Part shown: in pieces, positions 22,376 through 31,615 of the stretch
Layout: every line of letters begins with the position of its first letter
Position numbering within the stretch: the stretch's first letter is position 1
Assembly: GCA_944472155.2 (NCBI GenBank)
Contig: OX235271.1
Span: forward strand, 88,921,256 to 88,985,255
Reading direction: 5' to 3'
Source: Trichobilharzia szidati
Taxonomy: Eukaryota > Platyhelminthes > Trematoda > Strigeidida > Schistosomatidae
DNA length: 64,000 nt
Notes under the pieces: model-generated
Databases searched by the model: none
Told to the model about the DNA's origin: nothing
Seen by the model: the letters and a program-made list of their open reading frames with translations, nothing else
Translations under genes and position numbers: made by a program

Positions 22376-22387
22376 TAGGTTGCGAAC
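22376..22387. repeat. Right target-site duplication of the RTE insertion
   Basis: Second copy of taggttgcgaac, directly after the element's AAT-type tail. Confidence 0.85.
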
Positions 22388-22485
22388 CAATTACAAAATG
22401 TGTATGAGTACATTTGGCGATCCACGGAAGTAACTGAATGATTATAACAAAGAGAACTAAAGAAAATAAGATGCATCATTTTTTT

Positions 22486-22708
22486 TCCTTCACGTTCCCC
22501 AGTGGAACATAGGGCTTCAAGCTAGAGCCTTGAAGTTTCTGTAGTAGTGTTTATTTTACAGGATGGGGTTGCTAGCCTCATGCCTAACCTTTCCTTTTCA
22601 CCAGCTTTATTTCTGGCTTAGCGAGGTAAAGGAGTGCGTCGGCCGTGGATCGAACCCCGGACCATGTGCATGGTCGGCGAGCGTCCTAACCGCTATGCCA
22701 CCGATGCG
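22486..22708 (-). mobile_element. tRNA-headed SINE, RTE-tailed form
   Basis: Minus-strand full-length copy: antisense tail ttccttcacgttcccc, body, B-box region ggatcgaaccccgg, head ..ctatgccaccgatgc. The trinucleotide atgcatcat on the left and atgcgtcat on the right may be a poor target duplication. Confidence 0.9.
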
Positions 22709-22779
22709 TCATCTGGGACTGAAATTCAGGTAGCCCAGAGATTCAATCAGGTTGCCAATGAGATGAACTGATGATACTT

Positions 22780-22885
22780 CCTCTATTTGTGATGAAAATT
22801 TGGATCTTGGAAACCTATTGCAAACCTTCAATAATGCCCACTCAAACATCGACTTAATGTTCCATTTCCTTTTCTTCACTATTAA
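22780..22885 (+). pseudogene. PLE RT fragment
   Basis: A short plus-strand piece equivalent to DEKLDLEKLLQTFNNAHPNIDF..MFHFL of the 38799 element (here DENLDLGNLLQTFNNAHSNIDLMFHFL). It lies just after the YxDD position. An internal deletion removes the TLETESDG residues. Confidence 0.7.
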
Positions 22886-23027
22886 GACGCAATTTTCAAA
22901 GTCTTGTTGTGTCCTCATGCTCAGATTGTTGACTTTATAATCTGTCTCAAATTCTTTATTTGGTAAGCATCCACTTAGATTATATTGTAGTGTTAACGGC
23001 CAGTTATTTCGCATCAACAGATTGTGG

Positions 23028-23290
23028 CGAGTGCTACTGATAAGATTTATCAGTAGTATATAAAAGAGACGTTCATCAGCATAAAAACATCAAATAGCAA
23101 GGAGACACATTTGATTTATGAGAAGGCAAATAATAGAGCTTTGTGGAGATACATGGGAGACATGAAAGAAACACAAGATGAAGTTCAGAAGTACCATAAC
23201 ACGAAGACCTGTGCAAATGGTGCGTTTTGAAGGATAAGGTATACATAATTTGGGTATATAGAGATACCAACTTCCAAATAAACATTCCCA
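23028..23290 (+). repeat. Unclassified interspersed repeat, copy 1
   Basis: Matches the reverse complement of 47484-47760 over most of its length (blocks gagtgctactgataag, gagacacatttgatttatgagaaggcaaat, ggagacatg, ataacacgaag, gcaaatggtg, aaggataaggtata, aataaacatt). It begins with a near-palindrome, ctactgataagatttatcag (23034-23053). The encoded protein, if any, is not apparent. Confidence 0.6.
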
Positions 23291-23532
23291 TACCAAGTCT
23301 TCGTCTTCTACCGTTTCGAGATGTTCATAACAGTTTCATCAGAGAAGGAAATGTGGTTATTTGGTAAATGTTAAATCTGCAGCATTTGTAGTCAGAATTT
23401 CATCCTGATTACTGTCAAGTCTCTTAAATATACGTTTTGTTCACTGTCGAATGATCTATCTTATATAAAATGAGCTTTCATTGTAAGAATACAGTGCTAT
23501 AACAATTGACGTTCACATTACCTTTTTTCAGT

Positions 23533-23756
23533 CTTTCACGTTCCCAGTGGAACATAGGGCTTCAAGCTACAGGCTTGAAGTTTCTGTAGCAGTAGTGTTT
23601 ACTTTTACAGGATGGGGTTCTTAGCCTTCTGCTCAACCTTCCCTCTTTACCAGTCTTATTACTGGCTTAGTGAGGTCAACGAGTGCGTCGTCCTTGGGTT
23701 GAACCCCGGACCACATGCAGCGTGGTCGGCGAGCATCCTACCGCTATACCACCGAC
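23533..23756 (-). mobile_element. tRNA-headed SINE, RTE-tailed form
   Basis: Minus-strand copy, tail ctttcacgttcccagtgg at left and head ..gctataccaccgac at right. The B box is tgaaccccgg, one base off. Confidence 0.88.
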
Positions 23757-23949
23757 TCTATTACATTTCCATACTGTGAAGCTAAATAATACCTTTATTG
23801 AGGGCGTTCTTACTAAGGTACGCAGATAGAAAGCTTCTTTGAGACGAATAAAAACTTGAGTGAGGAGCTTGGTAATTAGTTGTATTACTCAAATGAATGA
23901 GATATTTAAATAATGCATATTTAATTAGAGAGAAAAACACGAGAAATCC

Positions 23950-24355
23950 AACAATGACATCTTTCTGGCTATTTCATCCTCAAAAGTTATACAAGCACAC
24001 ACCGGTACATATGTTAGCCTAGTTACGATTACTATTTTATTCATCATGGTAACGAAGGGAGATTACAAGAGATAATAATTTTCAAACTTGATATGAAAAT
24101 TTTAAGGTGTAATGAAAGATGAATATAAATCACAAACGACATAGAAACAAAGTAACCCAGGGTAAGGAAACTGACTGCGTAATATGTAAAATAGTTTAAC
24201 GAAGACAAGGATGGACATAGAAACAAAATGAAAAAATAGTTTTTTTCTCATTGAAGATGGAAAAAAACAAACTAAGGAACCAAGCAGGACTTTCTTTTGA
24301 ACACATATCTCCGGCTTCTCCATGTATATAGCTGGGGCTTCTGTATATTTCATTG
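23950..24355 (-). pseudogene. PLE C-terminus and 3' UTR
   Basis: The minus strand encodes YTEAPAIYMEKPEICVQKKVLLGS (24290-24350), equivalent to AEALAIQ..PELCIQKKIIQP, followed by a 3' UTR containing aacttttgaggatgaaat at about 23970. The GIY-YIG catalytic part is missing. Confidence 0.7.
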
Positions 24356-24414
24356 TTTCATTTACTTTAACTAACTTGATTACTCATCAGTCTTCATATA
24401 ATGGCCACATCGAA

Positions 24415-24660
24415 TTCACAACTGATCGCAATCTGACTTCATTTAGAGAGTTATTGAAAATCAGGGAGTACTGGACAGATGTTTCGACCTAATCTAGGAC
24501 TTTTCACAGTACTTACCTATGAGCGGTACCTTCAGGTTACAAGGCGAGTTCGTGGACCATTCAGCCACTGGGGTGAAATCCAATGGCCCATCAATTCTAA
24601 CTTCTGCCAGTTTGTAATATATAATGCGACTGGCAACCAATGTCATCGGTGGAGTCATGG
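24415..24660 (-). mobile_element. HH-SINE, left member of an inverted pair
   Basis: Minus-strand copy: gacttcatttagagagtt at the 3' end, ribozyme segment, B-box region lost, A-box region cattcagccactgggg, then caatggcccatcaattctaacttctgcc of the 5' half. Confidence 0.75.
24468..24513 (-). ncRNA. Hammerhead-like motif, damaged core
   Basis: Minus strand: stem I GTACTG / CAGTAC perfect, core TGAAAA instead of CTGAAGA, stem II GTCC..GGTC, GAAA present, stem III region CATCTGTC. Both core and stem II carry changes. Confidence 0.5.
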
Positions 24661-24800
24661 ATATGTGCCGATGAAGAGTCACAAACAAGAACGAAACAGT
24701 TATGCACCACTCTATGGTTTTCACTGGTTCTCTGACGGCATTTAGCTTATGATCAATGTTGAAATTAATCGAATACCTGCAAACCAATACTTGAAAATCG
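24661..24800 (+). mobile_element. HH-SINE 3' half, right member of an inverted pair
   Basis: Plus strand, starting almost at the ribozyme (ccgatgaagagtcacaaacaagaacgaaacag, 24668-24699) and continuing through the 3' end ..gaaattaatcgaatacctgcaaaccaatacttgaaaat. It abuts the minus-strand copy head-to-head. Confidence 0.7.
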
Positions 24801-24864
24801 AATTTGTCACTTCTATCTGGTTAACAAACACTTGAGCAGTATTCAACTACTGTATTTCAATATT

Positions 24865-24960
24865 ATTTATTCTGGATGCTACTGATGAAGAGCCAAACTA
24901 GGACGAAACAGCTGTCCAGTACTCCAGGTTTTCCGATGGTTCTCTAACTAAGTTCATGCT
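24865..24960 (+). mobile_element. HH-SINE truncated at the ribozyme
   Basis: The copy starts at about 24877 with gctactgatgaagagccaaactaggacgaaacagctgtccagtac and continues with the family 3' sequence (aggttttccgatggttctctaacta). No tRNA-like promoter remains. The core differs by C-to-A at the first position and stem II is shortened (GCC..GGAC); stem III (ACAG/CTGT), GAAA and the cleavage-site GTC are intact. Confidence 0.7.
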
Positions 24961-25382
24961 ACTTTATTTCAGTTAGTGTTTTGCGCCATCCTGTTATTAT
25001 GTGACACAAATGACACAATGTCAACTTCAATAAAGCCATTCTGTCATATAGATGATGTGATGATATAACTAATGCATTCGATCAACAAATAAGTGTACAA
25101 CGGCAATACAAAATGTCAGTGAATATGATAAATATCAATATATACAGGAAACCTGTCACTTTTGTTTCCGAATAACACTTCCCATAATGTAATAATCATG
25201 AGAGGCAAAAAATGGATAAATAATGATAGTAAACAATAGGGCCTAATGTGTTTCTAGTATTTTGGGAGAAGTCTGCAATCAGTTTGTTGGGTTTTCACAT
25301 TGTGTGAGATGTTTGACATATCTCAGTGTTTATCCTGCAAAAGCAAGCAAACAGTCTAAGCTCTAAATATAACGGAAATATT
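24961..25382. other. No feature recognised
   Basis: AT-rich sequence leading into the 3' terminus of the following minus-strand PLE. Confidence 0.4.
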
Positions 25383-25834
25383 CATTCAGACATCTAAAAA
25401 AAATTGAGCAAAGAATATCCTTTTTGATAATTTCCTCTTCTGGCTCTATAATAATTTGCATGTTTATATACACAGAATATTCTAGAATACACGTCAACAA
25501 CAATATTGGCTATTTTTAAATATTTTCGATTTGTTAAGTAAGATCAGTGAAATTACAGTTCACGAAAGATACATCAGTTATAATAAGCATAAAAATGTAA
25601 CAGCAAATAGAATATCAAATAAAGTTAAAGAAAATTCAGCAACAAATTAGGGATCATTAAAACCTTGATGGTCAAGGTAAGGACAGTGTTTGAACCAGCT
25701 TCTTTGGATACATAAGTTAGGTTTCTTAATCTGGATCCCAACAGCTAGATGACTTTGAAAGCCTCGTTAACATCAATCTTGTGTTCTGTATCCACAACAT
25801 GAGACAGAATACAGCTATGAATGGATTTTGTTTG

Positions 25835-26070
25835 TTATAGGATTTCATCATGAGCTGACATTAGTTAGAGAACCATTGGAAAACCTGGGAGTACTGGACA
25901 GTTGTTTCGTCCTAGTTTGGGACTCTTAAGCAGTACGCACCCACCACCACGGTTAGAACCCAGGACCTTCTGGTTACAAGGCGACCTTGTAGACCATTAA
26001 ACCACTGGGACCCGATCCAATGACCAGCCCATGAATTCTAACTTCTGCCAATTCACGACATAGTGCGACC
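25835..26070 (-). mobile_element. HH-SINE inserted in a PLE
   Basis: A minus-strand copy. Its boundaries are set by comparison with the unoccupied PLE copy (42181-42216): both copies read gattttgtttg on the left and ccttaaccac (tacttaaccac) on the right. B-box region ggttagaaccca and A-box region taaaccactgggac are recognisable. It lacks the first 150 or so bases of the full element. Confidence 0.88.
25891..25936 (-). ncRNA. Hammerhead-like motif, one core substitution
   Basis: The best-preserved simple-form motif in the window. Stem I GTACTG / CAGTAC is perfect. The core reads CTTAAGA where CTGAAGA is expected (the essential G is T). Stem II GTCC..GGAC is perfect, GAAA is intact, the stem III region is CAACTG and the cleavage triplet is GTC. 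A single reversion would restore the consensus; as it stands it should be inactive. Confidence 0.65.
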
Positions 26071-26640
26071 CCTTAACCACACATGATGATGATGTTTGGA
26101 AATCCGACGAGAAACACACACGAATTGTACGGCCAGTGTAACTGGCTCACTCCACGGGAGCAGTCAAATTGGTAGATACACATGGAAAGAAGAGACAAAA
26201 TTAGGCAGTTCATCTTTTACTCCCGAACGCAAAATAGGGGTGGTTTTGAAGACATAGCATAATGCAGCAGCACTGAATGCTCTGTTTGCCTCATTCCTAA
26301 GGCATTGTGTTAATTAATATCTCACTGATGTTATCCCCGAGGAGCTGAATTCTGTAAGAAAAAGGCCTTTTTCGGAACTGTCGGTACCTTGGCCAGTCTT
26401 GATATTTTATTCATATTCTTATCGATGAATTTTTCTGGATGACCATTTTCACTCACTAGCTGTTTAATAATATTAGGCTCTGCATTAAGACATTCATGAG
26501 ATCAGATTTCTCTTGCTCTTTGGACGAAGCACTTTATCAGATTGCGTTTATTTTCAAAGTACGAAGCTGAAAAACTGGATATGCTAACCAGTTGATGCAG
26601 GTTTTTTATATACACTTCTTCTTATAGTACAGTCCTCCCT

Positions 26641-27313
26641 AAAAATTGTTTTAATTTGCTAGAATTTTTCTAAATTTCCCCAAAAAATAACAATCTCTTC
26701 ATACAAATTTGACACACTAACAGTTTTAATGCCCAATTTAAGTTGTCCTATCACATACATAGATAGACACAACATTGGCTTACTTTTTCTCCATCTAGGT
26801 AAAAATAATATTCTATGCATTTATATAAACTTTTATATTTATATATTTTTGGCACGAGTCCAAAACTACCCAGTAATTATTTCAGAATTGTTATTATTAT
26901 TATTTATGTGAAACATACTGAGATTGAACATACTGTAACTTTTATAATATGTCATTAATTTGCTACTGTTTTACAAACGATTTCAGATCTATACGTTTAT
27001 CCAAAAAAGGACATGTCCAACACCAGATAGAAAAAAAGATAAGCTGCCGTTAAAAAAAATTTTTTTTAAATTACTAGTTAGCATTTCAACCGGTAAACCA
27101 TTAAATTGTGATTTAGTTTTAATAGAACCATAAGCGTGTGTTCACACTATTCTATGACCATCGACTTGATCATGCTATGTATGACACTTTATCTACAGCT
27201 GGAAAGTTTTGATATTGTTGAAACTGTTGATCATCATCATAAATATTGTAGTCAATTAACTGATTGACTTTTGATTTTTCTCAAGACGTCCATAAACTTT
27301 TTTTCTGTCAGTA
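26641..27313. other. No feature recognised
   Basis: AT-rich, with poly-A/poly-T runs near 27052-27070. The 60-codon hydrophobic open frame at 26729 has no recognisable domain. Confidence 0.4.
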
Positions 27314-27337
27314 CTGTTTTTTTGTTTCTTTCGTTAG
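27314..27337. repeat. Left target-site duplication of the RTE insertion
   Basis: ctgt, a run of Ts, then gtttctttcgttag. It matches 28127-28149 except for one T in the homopolymer. Confidence 0.8.
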
Positions 27338-28126
27338 CAACGAAGACAGGACTCCAGGTGAACATACAGAAGACGGAGGTGATGAAGATAACGAACCTAC
27401 AGCAGCGGCAACAACAACCAGCACCAATCACCATCAACGGGAGAGATTTGAATGAGGTTACTTCCTTCACTTATGTAGGAAGCATGGTTTCAACCACAGG
27501 CAGTTGGAACGGATGAAGATGTCAAAGTCAGACAGAATCAGAAAAGCAAGACACGCCTTCATCAACCTGAAACCAGGTTGCAAATCTTCTATCCTGCACT
27601 CACTCAGCATCAGGAACAAGATTCGGATTTTCAACACCAAATTCAAGGTCAGAAACTTGGCTAGTGTGTCACGAAAAGCATTTCCAAAAAGTTACAGACA
27701 TTTATCAACAGCTGCCACCTTCACTGGCACCATACTGAGGACCAAATGGCCAGCCGGACCAGAAAGAATTAGCAACAAGAAACTCTACCAGGCAACAAAC
27801 CAATGGAGCAAGAGCCGATCACTCAACAGATATGTAAGAGAAAATGGAAATGGATGGATCGGGCACACGTTGAGGAAACCGTCGAATGATATCGTACGCA
27901 ATGCAGGTCATCACTCGAGTGGAATCCGAATGGGGAGCGATGAGTGTGTCATTGGTTTGAGGGTGACATGGAGGAGATCGTGTGAGTTGGAGAAGGAGAT
28001 GAGAGATTATGGTCAACCGTAGACCCAGCTGAAGATGACAGCGGAAAATAGAACGAAGCGGAGATGTGTTGTTGAAGCCCTATGTTCCATTTGGAACCCA
28101 AGGGAATAATAATAAAAATAATAACA
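27338..28126 (+). mobile_element. RTE retrotransposon, 5'-truncated insertion
   Basis: Plus-strand copy of an RTE sublineage (closest to 51486 and 55743). It starts after the catalytic site at TGLQVNIQKTEVMKITN, continues through PITINGRDLNEVTSFTYVGSMVSTTG, KARHAFINLKPGCKSS, a KLYQATNQWSKSRSLNRYVRENGNGWIGHTLRKPSNDI segment and VTWRRSCELEKEMRDYGQP, and ends gaagccctatgttccat with an AATAATAATAAAAATAAT tail. Two or more frameshifts split the frame. The flanking 23-24-base duplications mark both ends. Confidence 0.92.
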
Positions 28127-28149
28127 CTGTTTTTTGTTTCTTTCGTTAG
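28127..28149. repeat. Right target-site duplication of the RTE insertion
   Basis: Second copy of the flanking sequence, one T shorter in the homopolymer, right after the element's tail. Confidence 0.8.
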
Positions 28150-28184
28150 AAATTTGATAAAATTTATTTTCATCTGGGAGTACC

Positions 28185-28685
28185 TTCTTCATTTTCTCTA
28201 AAGAAATCTTTTTGGTAAACCTGGATTTCAAGGGAGACATGACCTATGATTTGCTTAAGAGAAGAATTTCAGTATTTTTTAAAGAACATTCTTCGCAGCT
28301 ACTCTACAGTCGTCTATTGGTCTAAAGTAACCTGAAGTTCAAGATTTCGCATCTGACCACTTCTGTGTGCATATACTCGTTCAGCCGTTTCTGTGGAGCC
28401 AGGTATATTGGTCGTTCGACATGTATTCTGTCTAAAAGGTTTCAAGAACACTATCCTACATGGTTATAGAAAGGCAACAGAGACTCTATAAGGAGTGAGC
28501 TAATTAAACACCTTGTCAACACTGGTCATTCCATCTCAACAAACATCTCCTTCAAAGTAACCTATAAAGTGAAGAACAACCTGCCAAAGGCAATACTCTT
28601 TCGTCTCTTTTACATCTCTGAAGATCTAGGCATTCAGTTAGAAAAACCAGAGCTCTGCATACAAATTATTCAAAAGAATGGTTAC
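28185..28685 (+). pseudogene. PLE endonuclease-end pseudogene
   Basis: Plus strand: NLDFKGDMTYDLLKRRISVFF (RT/linker), then around 28370-28440 a GIY-YIG block with CGARYIGRSTCILSKRFQEHYP, then NTGHSISTNISFKVTYKVKNNLPKAILF and DLGIQLEKPELCIQ. Homologous to the 18994 reading frame (same YIGRST and VKNNLPK words) but interrupted by stops and frameshifts. Confidence 0.8.
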
Positions 28686-28689
28686 TGAA

Positions 28690-29560
28690 CAAAGAATATT
28701 CTTTTCGATAACTTCATCATCAGGTTCTACAGATATATATATATATATATATTATAGTAAATGGATTAGTGTTATTAACAACATTACAAGTCTCTACGTC
28801 GAAGCAGAGTTCATCCTAGTAAGAAGACGCTGAAACGATATGAATTAAACTAAACAGACTTTTTATCTACATATATACAATATGAGGTAGATGAACTGCC
28901 AGAATATGTTAGAACTCCTTTTATGGTATACGTTACTCAAGTTAGTGAAGGAAGAGCACAGAAGAAGCTGATAGAGCTTATGAAAGAACTTAAAAGCAAG
29001 CCAGAGGCTAGTAAATTTCCAGCAGATCATAAAAAGTACGTCTACAATTATATTAGTGTTGAATTAAATAAGGTACAAATCGAAGTACCTCCTCTTGGCC
29101 TAAGACTTTGCAATAGACGGAAACGAGTCAATCACTTATATACTGATACTGAATTTGAAAACCTGTTTAGTCAGACAACAGATCTAGTTCCATCATCCAC
29201 CCTGGAACTGGAACGCTTTAAATCTAACCTAGTGGATTGTTGTTATCAGTACAAAAACCCCAAATGCAACACTAAAAGTTTCTTGACAAAGAAGCACAGA
29301 GAAGAACTAAAGAAACTGATAAATGACGAAATACTGATAATCACAAAGTCTGACAAAGGATCAGGAGTAGTTCTCCTCTACAGAAGGGATTATATTAAAA
29401 AGATGAATGATATATTGAAAGACACACAGAAGTTTCAAAAACTTGAGAAAATACAAAAACTTTATCATATACCCAATACCCAAATTTTTTTCAAACTGTT
29501 AAAAGTGAACTTGGTTTGGATATATATAAAGTGAATATCGCTGAAAGAAGCCTCTTCGTC
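28690..29560 (+). mobile_element. PLE 5' region with N-terminal reading frame
   Basis: Begins with a terminal module (gaacaaagaatattcttttcgataacttcatcatc) that appears in the opposite sense at the 3' end of the minus-strand copy at 25404. It includes a (TA)n tract near 28733 and an N-terminal PLE reading frame, and ends in aatatcgctgaaag..ctcttcgtcgaaatacttg (29525-29570), a PLE 3'-terminal motif. RT catalytic and endonuclease parts are deleted. Confidence 0.65.
28923..29534 (+). CDS. PLE N-terminal domain (truncated polyprotein)
   Basis: A 203-codon open frame. Residues about 90-125 hold YKNPKCNTKSFLTKKHREELKKL. The PLE N-terminal motif TKSDKGSGVVLLYRRDYIKKMNDIL follows near 140-165, then the FQKLE segment. 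In complete elements this leads into the RT fingers; here the frame runs into 3'-terminal sequence and stops. Only an N-terminal fragment could be made. The start is the first in-frame ATG and coding may begin upstream. Confidence 0.6.
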   Translation: MVYVTQVSEGRAQKKLIELMKELKSKPEASKFPADHKKYVYNYISVELNKVQIEVPPLGLRLCNRRKRVNHLYTDTEFENLFSQTTDLVPSSTLELERFKSNLVDCCYQYKNPKCNTKSFLTKKHREELKKLINDEILIITKSDKGSGVVLLYRRDYIKKMNDILKDTQKFQKLEKIQKLYHIPNTQIFFKLLKVNLVWIYIK

Positions 29561-30194
29561 GAAATACTTGTTTTGCAGTTTTAATTGGTTTCATCACAGA
29601 CATTTAATTTAACGGATTATAATTTCATTCTTGATATAGAGTTTTTTTTAAGAAGCTTATCGTTTACAGAACAGTTGAGAGAAACGTTTACATTCAAACT
29701 GTAAAAATAAAATTTAAAAAATTATTTGTGATGAGTCACTTGTTATCTTGAGTTGTTTTTCCTAATTATTTTAACTAGATTTTAGACAGACACACCTTAT
29801 TTTGTAACATAAGAGTTAAGAAAGAGAAATTTTAAAGGGGAGACAGTTTCACACTCTTCATTAATTTCTCCATCAGCATTTTCAGTAATATTTAACCCCA
29901 GAGAAAACTTAAGTTAACTTGTATTGTGGCATGTGCTAGTGATTAGGTTTTGTAAGTAGTATATTGTATTCAGTGTCTTCTGCAAGATTACTGAATAGGG
30001 GAGTGATGAATTAAATTGCGAAGAGGAAAAATGAAAGATCATTGTAAAATGACATAGAAAACTTGTAAAGAAGACCAAAGAAGTCAGTATGGACAACATG
30101 TGCAAGTAGAAATTTCAATGTAAGGCTACCCTATTTCGCCGTAACTCTACATCATTTTCCGAAAAGACATTTCCGCTGCTAAATATTACCGTTT
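29561..30194. other. No feature recognised
   Basis: AT-rich, with no gene or shared repeat noticed. Confidence 0.4.
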
Positions 30195-30605
30195 GATTGG
30201 ATGGAGGATTTCATCATGAGCTGACGTCAGTTATAGAACAAGTGGAAAACCACCTAGGAGTACTGGACAGCTGTTTCGCCAGCCTAGTTTGGGAATCTTC
30301 AGAAGTACGCACCCACCACCACGGCTCGAAACCAGGACATCCTGGTTTCAAGGCTAGTGAGCTCGTAGACCATTAAGCCACTGGGACCCGATCCAATGGC
30401 CAGCCCATGAATTCTAACTTCTGCCAATTGACGGCATAGTGCGACCACTTCGCAATGTCTTCTTCGATGAGTTACTGCCTCATCTTCAACCTGCTGTACC
30501 CTACTGGTCACGGCTTCCCACTAGAACCCCAGGCCACTGCCTGAATAGGGCCAGTCGCTAGTGAGCATCCATCCAATCAAACAAAAGTCCCTACAAAACC
30601 AATAC
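30195..30605 (-). mobile_element. HH-SINE, longest copy in the window
   Basis: Minus strand. It contains every module of the family: the 5' end actagcgactggccc, gtacagcaggttgaagatgag, ggcagaagttagaattcatgg, an A box TGGCTTAATGG (30375-30385), a B box region with ggtttcgagccg, the ribozyme and the 3' end gatgaaatcctccatccaatc. Target duplications were not clear. Length about 400 bases. Confidence 0.88.
30260..30308 (-). ncRNA. Hammerhead-like motif, stem-II variant
   Basis: Minus strand: GTACTT, CTGAAGA, TTCCCAAACTAGGCTGGC, GAAA, CAGCTGTC, CAGTAC. Core boxes and cleavage GTC are intact. Stem II has the GCT-type insertion and a U in place of the first G, so the canonical helix cannot close. 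Confidence 0.6.
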
Positions 30606-31079
30606 TTGAAAATATTACCGTATCCTGCTGTTACAGTATAATTTCTGTTTTTTATCAGGATATGTACCCTTATAATTTCACTAAGAGATTTACTAGAAAC
30701 CTTAACAAACAGGAGATTAACAATTTTATTGTTTGAAAAAGACTTCAGGTTACTCCCAAAAATTAATTACATTAGTGAATCATATGAGATATTTCTCAGA
30801 TTTACGTGCCTAACGAAAGCACTGTTAATTTGAAATAGTAGTTTGTACTGAAAGATATGTCACCATGCTCTCATCTTAGTGATTCTGAGTCAGTGTCTCT
30901 ACTTTATATGCGTCAATTCGACATAAATTTCTTTACAAACTGATGACATTTTACTGGCTAAAATAGAAGACTCGTATGATGACTAGTTATCAGTGTCAAT
31001 TTATTAACACGAAGTTTAATTGAGTGGTTATACAGACCACTTATGTTCAACTTTTCGTTGATAAGAACGCTAAATGTTT
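30606..31079. other. No feature recognised
   Basis: AT-rich sequence with no supported feature. Confidence 0.4.
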
Positions 31080-31372
31080 AGCCGAGAACCTATCGCCCGA
31101 CAAATGTGTAGATGGATTGGATATACTCTGAGGTGGAAAGACTGCTGAATGACATCACGCTCATGACAGGCCCTCAAGAGAAACCTGGATGGGAAACGAC
31201 GAGTTGGGCATGACTCTGTGGGTGACAGTGAAAGGAGGTCATGTAATGAGGAAATGAAAGCTTATGGCCAATCATGAAGCCAGCTAAAGAGGCCTACAGA
31301 GAACACGATGAAATGGAGATGTTTTGCTTTTACCCTATGTTCCACATGGAACCCAGAGGAATAATAATAATG
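31080..31372 (+). pseudogene. RTE retrotransposon 3' end (relic)
   Basis: Plus strand: REPIARQMCRWIGYTLRW equivalent, then the GRxxVTxRRSCNEEMKAYG region and the terminus accctatgttccacatggaaccc with AATAATAATAAT. Highly diverged and 5' truncated. Confidence 0.75.
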
Positions 31373-31615
31373 TTTAACCAAGTAAATGAAACTGTATCTA
31401 CACCTGACTGCTGGTTGATTCTAGTCTGTCTGTTTTCGACATAGAACTTTGCACCGATGTGCAGCAGTTCAAGTCGCCACACTCCATGTAGCACACAAAG
31501 CAAGAAAAGAAAGTAGAAGAAATGCAAAGTAGAGACAGTAAACAGGGATATGAAACGAAAAGACTAGTAATAACGAAGAACAGTATAGTTTCACTGGCTA
31601 TTATAAGTCACAAGC

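Larger units (their letters stand above)
25383..26640 (-). pseudogene. PLE C-terminal region and 3' UTR (split by an HH-SINE)
   Basis: Minus-strand relic homologous along its length to 41676-42830. The 3' UTR is at left (gagcaaagaatatcc, ataatttcctcttctggctc, ggtcaaggtaaggacagtg). The GIY-YIG/C-terminal region follows, then the thumb segment (antisense of SENGHPEKFIDKNM, about 26425-26460) to the rrkrtt-like start near 26630. An HH-SINE occupies 25835-26070. Relative to the second copy it also lacks about 67 bases near 25748. Frameshifts throughout. Confidence 0.8.
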
